Part shown: one piece after another, positions 1 to 11,942 of the stretch
Numbering within the stretch: the stretch's first letter is position 1
Layout: the number at the start of each line of letters is the position of its first letter
Source: Epichloe hybrida
Lineage: Eukaryota; Ascomycota; Sordariomycetes; Hypocreales; Clavicipitaceae
Reading direction: 5' to 3'
Assembly: GCA_019022495.1 (NCBI GenBank)
Contig: JAFEKR010000023.1
Coordinates: 310,001 to 374,000 of the forward strand
Length of the DNA stretch: 64,000 nt
Made by a program: the position numbers and the translations under genes
Notes under the pieces: generated by a model
Told to the model about the DNA's origin: nothing
Databases searched by the model: none
Seen by the model: only the letters and a program-made list of their open reading frames with translations

Positions 1-494
1 ACATGGGAGATGCGGTTAAACAACATCCATCACCTGGCGCACCTGGCGCTCATGGACTATTTAATCATGCTTTCTTTGGCGTTTGCAGGGAAATCCCCCA
101 CGTCACCAGTCAGCACCTCAATACCAGGCCTTGATTCGTCTTTCGACAACGGGTCCTTGCGCTGCATTCTTCTTATGCCTGTCCTGTTTGACGTCAATTA
201 GTCCAGACACTTGACCTCTGCGTGCAGCAACATGCTACCATTATTCAAAGTCAATTCATATTCATTACTCAATACAATTCAAATGCCCTTTCTGCACTTG
301 AAAGTACACGTCAGCAGGCAATCCCATCATCCTCAATTTCGGCGTCACCGCTTAACTTCCCTCTCTCTCGTTTACGCCCTGCTGCATGTAAGCCTGTTCC
401 CATGTGGTACCTCGGGAATTATTCCTCCCAGCCAAAGTTCCCTCTTCGTGCCACAAGTGTGCTTACCTCCTCTTTTCCGTCCTCCTCCCCGGGA
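1..494. other. Intergenic, downstream of OSH1
   Basis: No gene could be recognised. Open frames here are short and resemble no family I know. The stretch is the 3' flank of the minus-strand OSH1 gene, whose stop is at 495. Confidence 0.5.
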
Positions 495-3400
495 CTATTG
501 CTCCACGTCAGCGTCGTCAAACACAGGCTCCAGTCCCTCCCAAGCCTTGGAGTCTCCGTTGGGTCCGGCCTTCTCTCGCTGCTTCCAATATTTGCCGTTG
601 AATTTCCAGTATGGCTCGCCCGTGATTTCGCATCGCTCCTTGGTGAACCAGGCAGGCATGAACTCCTCACCCTTGGCCTCGCGTTCCTTGCGCCGGGCTC
701 GTTGTGCCTCTTCCAATCGGTTCTTCTCAGTCGCTGCAAAGTCGTATTCACCGTCTTCCATGGCCCGCTGATCCGGTCTCAGACGTGAATCAGTGGGCGC
801 GATCCAAGGTCTCAGCTTATCGTCAATGTGGTTGAATGTCAAGACAAACGGCGTCAGGTTGAACGGGATGCCCGCGGGTCGGGGATTGGCCTCCCAGATC
901 AAGTACGCCCGGCTTGGATCCGTCATGGCTCCCTTGTGCAGCGGGCCGGCATCCTTGGAATCGTCCACAGCTGCCTCATAGCCAGGCGTCAGGCGCGCGT
1001 ACAGTTTCGAGTTCCAACGTCCACCCAAGCTGACCCGTACGTTGCCGTCCGCGTCCAAGACCTTGCCAGAAATCTGGTACGCGCTCGATGCCTTCCATCC
1101 CCGAGCCTTGAAGTCCAGGATAGCCACCTCGCCCGTCGTCCAGTTTTTGATTTCCATGAGACCGTAATTGTCGATCGTGGGGTTGCCCGTGATGATACCA
1201 ATGACGGACGATGTGACCTTTTTCCAGGTATACAGCTCCTCCTTGCCACCGGCTGTCGGTCGGAGCTTCAGGAACCACGTGCCAAGCGGGTTGATGTCCA
1301 ACGACTTGCCATAGAACTTGGACTTGACCGCAGACTCACCCCAGTACTCCCAATTGGGAGACTCGGCCCAAGCAGCGCCAATTGGTGGATGGTGGCTGAC
1401 TTGTTCGATGAAGAAGCGGTAGTTCTTGTCGGGTCTCACATACTCAAAGGTTTCTCCAGAGGGTTGAAAGGTTTCGCAACACGTCCAATCGTCGATGCAT
1501 ACTCACTGGCGGCAAACGCAGCAACATAGACCAACCGTTCAATCGAGTCGGTGCGCTCCACCGCAAGATCCAGCAGGTCGGCGTACTCCATGTCCTCTCC
1601 GCATCGATACAGTAAAGAAGTCGGCTCGTTGAAGGATACCGGCAAGGTCATCTTGGTCATGTCCTTTCCTATCATGGATTTCAAGATGCCCTACAATGAA
1701 AAAGGGAGAAAGCAACGTGTTAGCTTCATGTGAGTGCCAAAAAAAGTCCCCGGCAAAAGGGGTCATGGATAATAGGGGGGGGTGCTCACCCAAAGGGATA
1801 TCTTGGGACGATCATCCGCATCCATCTTGAGTCGGTGTCGTATGCCATTTTCATATCCCTTGAACGAGCTGCTAATGTCTACGCCACCGGAGATGACAAC
1901 CTCGTTTTGGGTCTGCATGCTGTCTTGGTGATGGGGTAATTCAGCCACTTCTACCTCACCAGCATCGACTGCATCAAAGAACTCCTCCTCGCCTCCAGAT
2001 TCGCTTTCTGAAAGTTCACCTAGCTGATCCAAAGCAGTATGTCGCCGTCTCGGTATTCCTGTTGGGGACTCGGCCGCAACCTCATCATCGTCCTTGTTCT
2101 TCTCAGCAATTGGCGTGCCGGCGCCAGCTTCCATCACCTCACGAAGGGCCTTCTTGGTCAAGCGTCGTTTTTCCTCAGCCTCACCCATGCGTGCCTCGAG
2201 CTCTTCATGGTCGCGTGCCACCTGTTGCATGCTCTCCTCCCACATTCGGCGCAAGTCTGCCTCGCGGTCCAGTCGGTATTGCCAGTAGGCGTCTCGGTCC
2301 TTTGAAATTCGGATCAGGTCGCCGACAAGACCAGTCAGGCTACGGATAGCAGCATCGTAGGTGGACAGGGCCCGAGTAACATTGGTATCGGAAAGTGGCG
2401 TGGCCGGGCCTCGTGTTAGTTGCCCCATCAGTGCATTGTGTACGCCCGCCATGGTTTCAAGCTGAAGTTTTGCAGACTGCGCCGTGATGTTAAGCGCGTC
2501 TTTGGTGGCTCGGGGCTGCTCAAGGACACTTCTGTCATCGGCGTAATCGTCGTCGTCGTCGTCTTCTCCAAGAACGGTCAGGCCTCTTTCATGACCGTGA
2601 GCTCGGGAGAAGCCCCCGTCAGTGGCAGCATCGGCAAACTCATCGTCGTCATCGATGCTTCCGACGGTGCTAGCACCAGCAATATCGGCCTTTGGAGGCG
2701 ACGTCTTGTTTGATGTGGTACGGCTTGGAAGCTGAGATGTACTGCGCTGAAGATCTGACAAGCTGGCATTCTCACTGTGAGACTCCTGCAGCGACAGTGA
2801 GCCTTGCTCGGCCCTGGCGAGCTTCAGCATCTCCGCACTCCTGGCAGCCTGTCGCTCCTCCTCCTTTGCCTGATCCTTTGTCCATTGGATGGAATTATTC
2901 AGAGCCCAGAACCAGCGTTTGGCTTCGACTTCGTGATTGGCTTTGAGGGTATACTTGACAGAAGACTTGCCAATGATCTCAAACTTTGTCTTCTCGTCGG
3001 CAGTCATGTGGAGCTTGGCAATCTTCATGTTGATTGCGCCACGGCAGGCCGACCCAGCATCGTCCTGGTTCTTGTAATAGCTAAGCACGCCGTCTTCAAG
3101 AACGAACCATCTGAGCTGGTACCCCTTGCGATAGTTGGTCCACTTCTTCAGATACCCCTTCATCTCCCGAGATTCGCGGCCAGCCATCAAATCTGTCGGG
3201 CCGGCGGAGAACGAAACACCCTGAGAAGCTGCGTGGCCAAGAACCGCCCTTTCTTGAATGCCTCTTTGAGCTGCTACCGCTGCAGGCGATTTCTTCAAAA
3301 TGGCCTTGACATTGTCATCGTGCGTAACGGATTGCGGCAGCTTGCCCTTACGGTCTCGACGGAAAGGATCGCCTCCGTGAAGGAGAAGAACTTGGATTAG

Positions 3401-4351
3401 TTGAGTATTCTTCTTTCGTGCTGCTTCGTGAAGTAGGGTGCCTCCCGTTTGCACTGTGACAGGATCCGACGCGAATTCGGGGCTGTTGATATCAACAACG
3501 GTCTTCAGCCGAGGCTCCTCCAAGACTTGCGCAAGGGCATCGTAATCGCCTTGCGCTATGAGCTCTTGTACTTGCTTAACTTTGGCTTCGGTGAAGAGGG
3601 AGCGCGAGAGCTGGAGAAGCTGAAAAATTTCGGGGTTCCGCGCGAGATCCAGGGGTAGCTTGCCCTGAAGATTTGCAACAGCGTCGTTGATGCCGGCTTG
3701 GTCCAGCAGCAGCTTCACAACTTGAGTGCGCCCTTGAATGGCCGCAACATGAAGCGGCGTGTTGCCATCTTTGTCCCTGGCGTTGACATCCACGCCACTA
3801 CCACCATCTGACACGACATATTCGATAACGGGAAATTCGGCGCACTGGATGGCCAGGTGCAGGATTGTGGTGTCTTCCAAAGGTCCTGTACTGATTGTTG
3901 CAATGGAGGAGGTGCTCGGTCGAGGGGCATTATCGGCGGTGTCGCGAATAGCCTTGGAGATGGAGGCAGAATCACCGCTTCTCAAAGCCTCAACGACCCT
4001 GAACTTCCGAACAGACTGCTCCAAGCTCATGACTTGGTTTGGCACTGGGGAAGTTTTTGTTGCTGCGGCGGGAGGCTGTGCCGAGGGGACTCTGCTGAGC
4101 ATGGCGGATGTGGTCGAAAGCTTGGGGCCGTGGCCTCCTCGAGTGCTCGTCTGGTGCGACAATGCCGTGCCCGGTGGATTGTTCGCACCTTTGGACGAGG
4201 CAGTACCAGCGGCGGATCGACCGTCTTCGGAGCCGGACTCTTCTTCACGGGTTTCTCTGCGACGAAGCAGAGAAAGTGCCACGGCAGACTTGGACCGCTT
4301 CGGGGTACTATCCAGCGGCAAACACGACGGGTTAGCCATGCAGAAGGACAC
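495..4351 (-). CDS. Oxysterol-binding protein Osh1-type (ankyrin-PH-FFAT-ORD), with an apparent frameshift
   Basis: Lipid-transfer protein expected to move sterol or PI4P at ER-Golgi or ER-vacuole contacts. Exon 1 is 4351-1790 and exon 2 is 1690-495; the 99-nt intron (1691-1789) has a GTGAGC donor and a TAG acceptor. Order along the protein: basic/Ser-rich N-terminus; ankyrin repeats at about 160-345; PH domain at about 397-490 (starts GYLKKW, ends at the RWFWAL helix); Ser-rich and coiled-coil linker; an FFAT-like VAP-binding motif EFFDAVD at about 790 with an acidic run before it; then the oxysterol-binding domain with the family signature EQVSHHPP. The second Met at 4339 is an equally good start. 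Exon 2 is 1196 nt, not a multiple of three: just before the conserved GETFEY segment about four bases seem to be missing (see 1455-1462). The family and domain order are certain; intactness is not. Confidence 0.9.
1454..1506 (-). other. Apparent frameshift, or 53-nt cryptic intron, in the OSH1 lipid-binding domain
   Basis: The frame coming from the intron reads into ...KPFNPLE and stops about eight codons later. The frame that continues starts [11 protein letters not shown]. Relatives read NPLLGETFEY or NPMLGETFEY here, so about four bases are absent between 1457 and 1458. A GTGAGT donor at 1506 with a weak GAG acceptor ending at 1454 would restore frame, but it would remove 17 to 18 well conserved residues. 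A deletion or an assembly error is more likely than this intron. Confidence 0.6.
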
Positions 4352-5397
4352 ACCGGGTGGGCAGGTACAATGAGGCGTGATGGATGGCTTTCATTCATGT
4401 GAGATGTGAGCGACAAAAGGGGGTTGGGCGGCCAGGCTGTGGCACGTTGCAATGCCCATGCCAATGCCCATGTCAATGCCCATGTCAATGCCCATGCCAA
4501 TGCCCATGCCAATGCCCATGTGAAGGCAGCCAAAACAACACCGGCTGCTGCTGTCCCTGCTGCAACAAAGGAAGCCAAGTCCGCGCGGGCGAGAAGAGGT
4601 AGATGGCCTAGAACGTGGAGCAAAAATGTCAAGTCTGCTCACCTGTCTCCTGCGTCCGACATGAGGGGTAATCAATCCGTCGAGGGGCTGCAAATAAAGG
4701 GGGTTGACCGGCTCAGCGATGCGACTCGGGGAGTTCAGGTGAAGAAAATGACACGGATGCGAGGGACTGCTTGTGCGATTCGACGCTGCATACACAGCTA
4801 AAACGCACGTCGCGGTCGGTTGCGAATGGTTGAGGTTAAGTTGGGCAAGTAACAAAACGGCCAGCGACGTCGCTGTGAGGTTGATGATGTCGGGGTGGGG
4901 CCAAGAAGTGGGGCCAAGGGGCCAAGGGGCCAAGGGCAGCAGCAACAGCAAGCAACATGGATGCTGCGCCCCGTCGGTCCGTGAGGAACACCCAGGAACA
5001 CCCAGGAACTGGCGAACAAATGCCGCACGACTTTTCAACAAAATGCATCACGCTGGGCTAGACATGCCACATACAAATAGGCGGCCTCCTGTGCAGCCTA
5101 TCCTCAGTCTGATACAATAGAGGAGAGATCAAATTGGCTGGCGCGAGGGAAATATTAACACACGGTCCGTTGATCAAATGAAGTGAAAATCCTTCCGAGG
5201 CAAAGCATCATTTTCTACTGTAAAAAAAAAATGTCCCTCCCGAAGATGACAGCGAAAAAGGTCCAATACAGCGAAATGAGGGAATTAAGATATGTACAGG
5301 TAAAGAACAAGTAAATGTTTTTGCCCCACCATTCACCGACACACACAAAAAAAAAAAGAAGAAAAAAAGAATCGTCCTACTCATCGGCAAGTCCACT
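4352..5397. other. Intergenic: OSH1 leader/promoter and chitinase 3' flank
   Basis: It contains the 12-bp repeat at 4451-4522, a GGGGCCAA triplication near 4911-4935, and A-runs at 5221-5230 and 5346-5367 beyond the chitinase stop. No other gene is recognised. Confidence 0.5.
4451..4522. repeat. Six tandem copies of a 12-bp unit upstream of OSH1
   Basis: The unit is AATGCCCATGCC or AATGCCCATGTC. Read on the minus strand each copy supplies ATG codons in one frame. That frame runs through a Met-Gly-Ile repeat and stops at 4391, 40 bases before the OSH1 start. If this part of the leader is transcribed it is an upstream ORF with several start codons. Confidence 0.8.
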
Positions 5398-7311
5398 TTA
5401 CATGGCGATAATCTGAGCAATAACCACGGCGACCAGACCAGTCAAGCCAAGGCCCAGGGCAGAAGCACCAGCTTTTACGGGGCTGATTGGGATAGCAGAA
5501 GAGCCAACGGGAGAGCTGGGCCAGCTGTTGGTTGGAATGGCTGCACCACCGGTAGCTCTGGTCCAGCTGTTGGTTGGAATGGCCACGCCGGGGCATTCGG
5601 GACCAGTGCAACCAGAGCCGGGGGTGCTGGTAGCCGCGGGACAGTCGGGGCCCGAGCATCCTTCGCTAGATGCCTCAGCAGCAATGGCAGTAGGACGGAT
5701 TGACGTCTCCAGGGAGCTGTATTGCTCAAGTTGGTAGTTGCTGTTGACAGGGCAGACAGTCGTGTACACAGGGATGACCTCGGTGGTGACCTCACCCTCG
5801 GGGCAGTCGACCACGTATGGGGGGCAAGAGGTGAGTGTGTAGATCTTGGTGGTGTATACGGTGCTGGTGGTCAAGAGAGGAGCCTCGGTGGTCGTAGGCT
5901 CGGGGACGTGAGCAGCTTCCGTCACGGGGCACACCGTGGTATACAGAGCAATCGTCTCCGTCGTGACGTGGCCCTTGGGGCAATCGGTTACTGTAGGGGC
6001 ACACGACGTAACTGTGTACGTTTTGGTAGTGAAGACGGTGCTCGTGGTCAGGGAAGCAGGCTTGCTGGTCGTAGTTGAGTTGGACCAGTTGGTGGTAGTT
6101 GAGTTGGGCCAATGGAAAGTAACAGAGGAAGTCATGTCATTTTCAGAGGCAGAAGCGATGCCGGTCACGTCGGCGGTAGCGGCGGTAGCGGCAGTAGCGG
6201 CAGTAGCGACAGTGGAAGTGGCCGTGGTAGACACCTTGTTGCAGTCATACTGGAGCGCGTCAAGAGCGGCCTGGACATACGACTTATTTTTCGAGTCCTT
6301 GTTGTCCAGACCAAACGTGGCATCCCACAGGGAAATGCCACCAAAGTTTGCCTTGCCCTTTGTCTGGCAAGCAAGCTCCTGGAGTTGAGCAGGAGAAATG
6401 TACCCCGAACCAGCAGCCTCGGTGCTGGCTGGGAGACCGACGAAGATCTTGGCGTTCTTGCTCTTGCCCCCTGAAATTCGAGATACCCACTCGTCGTAGG
6501 AGAAGGCATCGCCAGGTGTATTGCCAGGGATGGCGTCACAAACTGGGTTGTTGTAGAACTGGACGAAGAGAGCGTCGAGTTGGGTTGCGCTGATCAAATA
6601 GTCGAGGTGGTTGTAATTGGTGACGCATTGAGGAGCAGCAGTAATGAATAGATCGTTACTCTGCTGGCGCCAGTAGCTCACCATGGCGACGTAGGGGTCC
6701 ATTTCTGCAGCGTACCGTTAGTTAAAAGAAGGAGTAGAAGGGCGAGACGCAAGCATAGGTTTACTTACTAATTGATGAATCCTCAAGGTCCAAGTCGAAA
6801 CCATCAACGGTGGCGTTGCCAAATGGGCGAGGACCATTCCAGCTTTTCTCGCGGGGCCCGAAAGCTTTGTAAAGGAAGTCGGCGAATTCAATGCCCTTGG
6901 TCGAATCCGATACCTTGTAGTTGGTTTGGGGACCAGACTGACCGCCAATAGACAACAGCACCTTGACACCCTTTGCTTGGCAGTAGGGAATGTCCTCCTC
7001 GATCAGGTGACAGTTTACGAGAAATTCAGTGTTCTTGCCGTCCTCCTTGAAGACTTGGGCACCGCAGTTGGCACCGAAATTGGTGGCAGGATAGCCATTG
7101 GCCTGCTCAGGGGACTTGGTCACGAAAGCAACAGTGGCATATTGCACACCAGAGTCACAGACGTCACGGAGACGGCCCTCGTGCTGACCCTACAATGACT
7201 ATTAGTATCTTCAGCGTCGCCATGTTCATTATCAAAAATCGATGCGCATACCCAGTAGGCATTCAAGGACCCAAACGCAGGGGCGCTTCCAAGTGAGAGA
7301 GACAGAGACAT
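5398..7311 (-). CDS. GH18 chitinase, Ser/Thr-rich, probable GPI anchor
   Basis: Endo-acting chitinase expected at the cell wall. Three exons (7311-7252, 7189-6769, 6704-5398) with GTATGC and GTAAGT donors give about 595 residues. The GH18 barrel fills roughly residues 15-300: SIGG near 100, then DGFDLDLE at 149-156 with Glu156 as the acid/base. After the catalytic domain come Ala/Thr-rich sequence, two copies of a ~50-residue Thr/Cys module (TTKxYTxTSC ... YTTVCPV) like repeats of fungal surface proteins, then Pro/Ser/Cys sequence and a hydrophobic tail typical of a GPI signal. The N-terminus MSLSLSLGSAPAFG is only weakly hydrophobic, so either it is a poor signal peptide or an upstream exon is missed. 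Confidence 0.88.
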
Positions 7312-9631
7312 GATATTACTCGGCGAAATGAGGAGTGAGAATTAAGTAAAGAAAGACTGTAGGTTGGCCTGAATCGGGTTTCCAAACGAGTGTAATGATA
7401 CTATGATCAACGAAAGGACGCAAAACGAAAATTTTGCAACGTGGCCAGGTACTAAGCAGTTGTCTGAGAAAACAGAGTTGGGGACGGAAAAGAAGGAAAG
7501 TAGGATCCCGAGGCATCAGTCCGGTTTTGTATGCCCGATGACCGGTATAACAACCCGCTCGAAGGGATGAGGCCCTTGGCCTTGCATTGAGTACAACTAT
7601 GAAAAATTTGGTCTGTGGGAACGCCGAGCAGGAGTCAGAGCCCATGGTAATAGGCAGCTCGCTCACGGCACCGGTGGATTCTCATGGAGGCAGGGAGGAG
7701 CGGACGGAACTAATTTCCTACATATAGAACCTTCAAGGCGCAGCCAACGTCGCTTGAAATCATTTCAGGTACAGGCGTAGCTGAAGTGGTGAAGTGTGGT
7801 AGCATCTTCACGGTCATTGGACAAAATGGACATCATGGGCCACGCCAATGCAGCTCGCATTGCTAGCCCATGCCGAGAACATCAGGTACCGATCCTCTTT
7901 TGACCAGAAACTCACTCGTCTGTCTGCAAAGTGTAATAATTGAAGGCTCATCGTTCAGCAATGCTCGACGACTGCGTAACATGCAGCAACGATTTCTTGA
8001 TCATGAAGTAGCAGCTAAGCCTAAAAAGGAATGGCATTGGAGTCTTTGGCAAGGGTCAAGTTGGAGATCCTGACAAAGTCCCGATTAATACATACATATA
8101 TAGAGGTCCTGACTAACAAATGTTATGTAAAGGTCTTACTAAAAAAGGTGTTACTCCTGCTCGACAGGGTTACCCGAGTCAAGCGGGATGGGTCGGTCAC
8201 AGGACGGTGGAGATGCAACGCCCTCGGTGCATGATAATCGCCGTCCTTGGTGAGAATATGGGATTTCGGATGGCTTAAGCCAACTCTTGGACGGCTGGCG
8301 AGCTATCATTTTGGTTGTCAGCAATGGCATGTCTGAATGGCCCCTTTCTTGTTTGCTCATCAGCCACCCACCTTGAGCTCTCACAACACACATGATCACG
8401 CTGCTATCATGAAGTTTCTGGAGAGCCAACGTTGCTTGCTCATCCTTGTCGTCGGACTGTGGGGAGGATGGAGGTCAATGGCCTGTCGCTCAAGGCCAAG
8501 CGAAAGGACGGGCCATCGATGAGCGGAGACATTGAGGGAAAGTTTGGAAAGCAGCAGTGCAAATCCGGCAGTCGCCGAAGTTGTCAGCACGACGTGGCCC
8601 ACGCGCAGGAGGACAGGGGAGCTTCGAGTCCACTTAATGCATTCGTTGATTGGTCAAGAGTCCGATGAGCATCACAGCGATTCGTCGAGAGCGTGGTGAG
8701 CATGGGTGAATGGGGGAGGTGCTCAAGGATTCCCATGGAGAAGATGGGATGGGATGGGATGGGATGTGGATTTGTGCGTTGACATTCGGGCTTTTTCTCC
8801 CCCCCCCACACCGCGGCAGCGCTACATGGGCGTTTTGGGCCTGTGAAAATATCGTGCCTCTGGAGGGGCCCAAGGATTAGTTGGACGGGGCCATCTTCTG
8901 CTGGCATGGCGTGGCATTACGTCCTGATGCGGGCCCAGATATCGTGCTATGCCAAGCTGGACAAGTATGTACATGTAGGGATCATGGCTTTACCACTCCA
9001 CTAGGGTGGGCCGTGGCTAGCGTGGTTAGTGCATGATGCTGGCAAAACCCGTTGAAGCCCTTGCCCCTTCAGACCCGTTGTATTAATGCGTGCGAAAGCG
9101 CGCTCAGGAAGGACGATGCACACAAAAACGCTAGGCATAACCTCCGACTCGAGCGCCGTCGGTCACGGAAGTGGGCGAGACATACGCAAAGATGTTGACA
9201 TTTTCCGCATCTATTGAAACCGCCCTGATAGATGCAAGATGTGTGCAATAGCGGAGTCATCAGCAAGGAGGCGCGGTGACGGCGGTTCAATGGTTCGATC
9301 TTCTGTCACGACAGCTTTCTCGTAACAGGCAAGAAAGACTCTCTTCAAAAAGTTGCGTGTAAGTCTTCTGATCTCATAGGTATGCGCATGGCTAAGAACA
9401 GGCGAAAAGTAAACATTAAAATTTCCAAAGCCTCGATATAAGCTAATAACTGCAAGCGTTAAAGCGTTACGCGGTCCGTCAATGTCCGCGCCATTAGTAA
9501 AATAAGCAATGTCAATTTGCATATTTGAAATTGAAATTGCAAGTTGCCCACACATTGACGGATGTGAGCGTCGCTAATTGCTCATGTGCTGACACATTTA
9601 AAATTGTAGAGAATTTGCATGACTTATTATT
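7312..9631. other. Gene-poor stretch between the chitinase and the transposon island
   Basis: Upstream region of the chitinase followed by about 2 kb in which no gene family, tRNA or complete element is recognised; the open frames look fortuitous. A GATGG-type G-rich tandem run lies at 8745-8767. Base composition is still like the genic part and turns AT-rich only near 9.55-9.63 kb. Confidence 0.45.
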
Positions 9632-9681
9632 AGGGTGTGATCCAGACAGGCGCAGTCGTCTAAAATTCGGCGCAGTCATTT

Positions 9682-10304
9682 TGTTAGTATCTACAGGATA
9701 CTAGTGACCTACGCGTAGGGTTTTTAGGGCGGACTAAAGTGTACGTAATTATTATATATTCTAGTCTATTAAAGCAAGTAAAAGAGGGATTAAATAGAAG
9801 TAAAGAGGGTATACTATTTATTATAGGAAAAGAGGCCTTAATTAGGGTTATTAGCAAAGAGGCTACATATGCTAATGCTAATTACGGCGCGATTAGGCTA
9901 GACATGTGAGTCCGCGATGTAATGCGCCTAGCTAATCAGAGGCGTATTGATTTTTAATTTTTTTTTGGGGCCATTGGCTGTGGCCAATGCATCTAATTTT
10001 CAAGGAACTAAAAAAATTACTAGCAATACCTAGCTAGTGCTATATATAATAGCCAAATTCAATAATCACTATAGTGTTAGGTAAAATATAAAAGGAATAA
10101 GCTTTAAGCTATTAATTTAAGGGCTAAAAAGTTAATATAAAGTTTGTGACAAACTTTATGGCTACGATTACGCAAGATACAGTCATAATTCGCGACTGTA
10201 GTCAAACTCAAATCCATTCGAGTTTTACTCACAGCATAAATTGACGTGATTCCCCCTTCCTATCAGAGGCGTATTATCTTATTAATATCATACTTATTCT
10301 AACA
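9682..10304 (-). repeat. LTR of element A, left copy, interrupted
   Basis: 296 bp once the 313-bp insertion at 9949-10261 and one copy of its 14-bp TSD are removed. It starts TGTTAGTATC and ends TTCTAACA, next to the CATTT TSD. Confidence 0.88.
9949..10261 (-). mobile_element. Short non-LTR insertion (SINE-like or LINE 3' end) in the A LTR
   Basis: It is flanked by the identical 14-bp duplication ATCAGAGGCGTATT (9935-9948 and 10262-10275), and the left end is T-rich, which is a poly-A tail on the minus strand. A long variable TSD plus a tail is the signature of target-primed insertion. No coding capacity. An internal ACTCGAATGG faintly resembles a Pol III B box, but not enough to call a tRNA-derived SINE. 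Confidence 0.7.
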
Positions 10305-10384
10305 CTAGAAACTCTCTCTTTTTAATATAACTATTAACATATAATATTAATAAGATAATTAAAAAGAATTAAGGAATAAGTAAG

Positions 10385-10689
10385 TGTTGGATTCACAGGG
10401 TATTGAATTCAATGTGTTACAGTCGTGAGCCCGAAGAATAGTATTGTTATTGATTATTTATTCTAGGTTACGTTATCTGTTAGTATAATTAATTAAGTTA
10501 TAGGAAAAGAGAGGTTAAAAGCTAGAAGTTATAATATATAAAGGGAAAAGGGGTTACGCGTTTATCCTTATATTTCCTAGCTAATTAACGCGCTAGGTTA
10601 TAGGTTACGTGTGAGGCGTGCGCGTGGCCTAAGCTTTTGCTAGGTAATTATAGCTACGACACGTGATTAATATTACTTTTATCCTAACA
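10385..10689 (-). repeat. LTR of element B, left copy
   Basis: 305 bp. It pairs in direct orientation with 34812-35116; the differences are mostly C/T and G/A. Confidence 0.88.
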
Positions 10690-11062
10690 CTAAAACTTCT
10701 CTCTTTTAATATAATTATTAATGTATAATATTAATCATAGGAATAAAAAGGAAAGATAAATTATAGATATAATTAATAAGAGATATAAGGAAAAGAACTC
10801 ATAGCTTATCTAGGTATATAGTTACTAATAACAGGGAAATAATAATCTTACTTAGCTTATAAGCCTATATAAGGATAAGTAAGTCCTTCTAAATCCCTTC
10901 TTTTCCTTAAAATAGTATATATCTTATACTATAGCGCGTATATAATATCTTCCTCCTCCTTAGTAATACCTTTATTCTCCTATATACTACTATTAATTTC
11001 TATAGTTTACTAGGAGGGCTTAGTAAGCTAGCATAGCTATAGCTACTAGGGATATTAACTAT

Positions 11063-11888
11063 TGTTAAAAATAAGACCTATTTTTAGCCCTTTTTTCTAG
11101 TTAAAGAACCTTCTTATTACTAGCTTGCTTTGCAAGTCTAACAGCTGCACTACAGCTGTTAACAGTCGCAAGGGTAGCTATCAATAGCTACGTCACAGCT
11201 ATTAACAGCTACGACTAACCGTGTGGATAACTAATTAGTCAATTGCGTTGTGGCTACAAGTGTGGCCACAACTACGCCACTAGTAATTAGGTAAGCTAGA
11301 GTGACGTAAGCTAGGGTGACGTAAGCAGGTTACCCTACACATAACTTACCCTATAGCTATCTTTAATAATAATTTTCTCTTTATCTAGAGGTTATACAAA
11401 AGTTTTATATATAGTAAATTAAAGCTTAAAGATAGGGCTTTCTCTTTATATAAGGTTATTTTTTAGACTAAAAGTTAGTGTATATAGGTTGCTAGCTAGT
11501 ATAGTAGTAAGTTAATTTTTTAGTTTTTACATATAAATGAATTTTGTGGAAAATTAAAAGTAGCCTATAAGACCCCGTTAGCGGCCTGGATTCACTAATA
11601 TAGTTAGTAGGTTTATAAGAGAAAGAAAATCTTTTTAACTAGCTAGATAGCTAGTCCTCTTAACTAATAATAGCCATATTACCTATATAACATATCTAAA
11701 ATTAATTCTATTACTCTATAAGATATTATAAAAGTAATCTAGATTAAATTCTATTAGTTAATAACTACTATAACCTTCTGTTATGTTACATTAATTAATT
11801 TAATATTACAGCCCTATTAGTCCCTAACTGTAGAGCTTGCACCCGTATAGCTGTTGCTAGCTGGCAACTAGCTCCCTATATTTTAATA
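11063..11888 (+). repeat. 5' LTR of C1
   Basis: 826 bp. It holds two copies of a 15-bp unit with TGACGTAA near 11300-11330 and, near its 3' end, the palindrome GTTGCCAGCTGGCAAC with one C-to-T change (11853-11868). Confidence 0.9.
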
Positions 11889-11942
11889 GGTTATAAGCCT
11901 AGCTCTATCACTATAGATTCCGTTTAGGTTACTTTATGTGCA

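Noticed and set aside
9211..9555. 114-codon open frame before the island
   Set aside because: No recognisable domain, no splice or promoter context; it overlaps the transition to AT-rich DNA.
9591..9604. ACACATTTAAAATT near the left boundary, also at 49740
   Set aside because: Short AT-rich match; the CATTT TSD at 9677/49742 gives a better and complete explanation.
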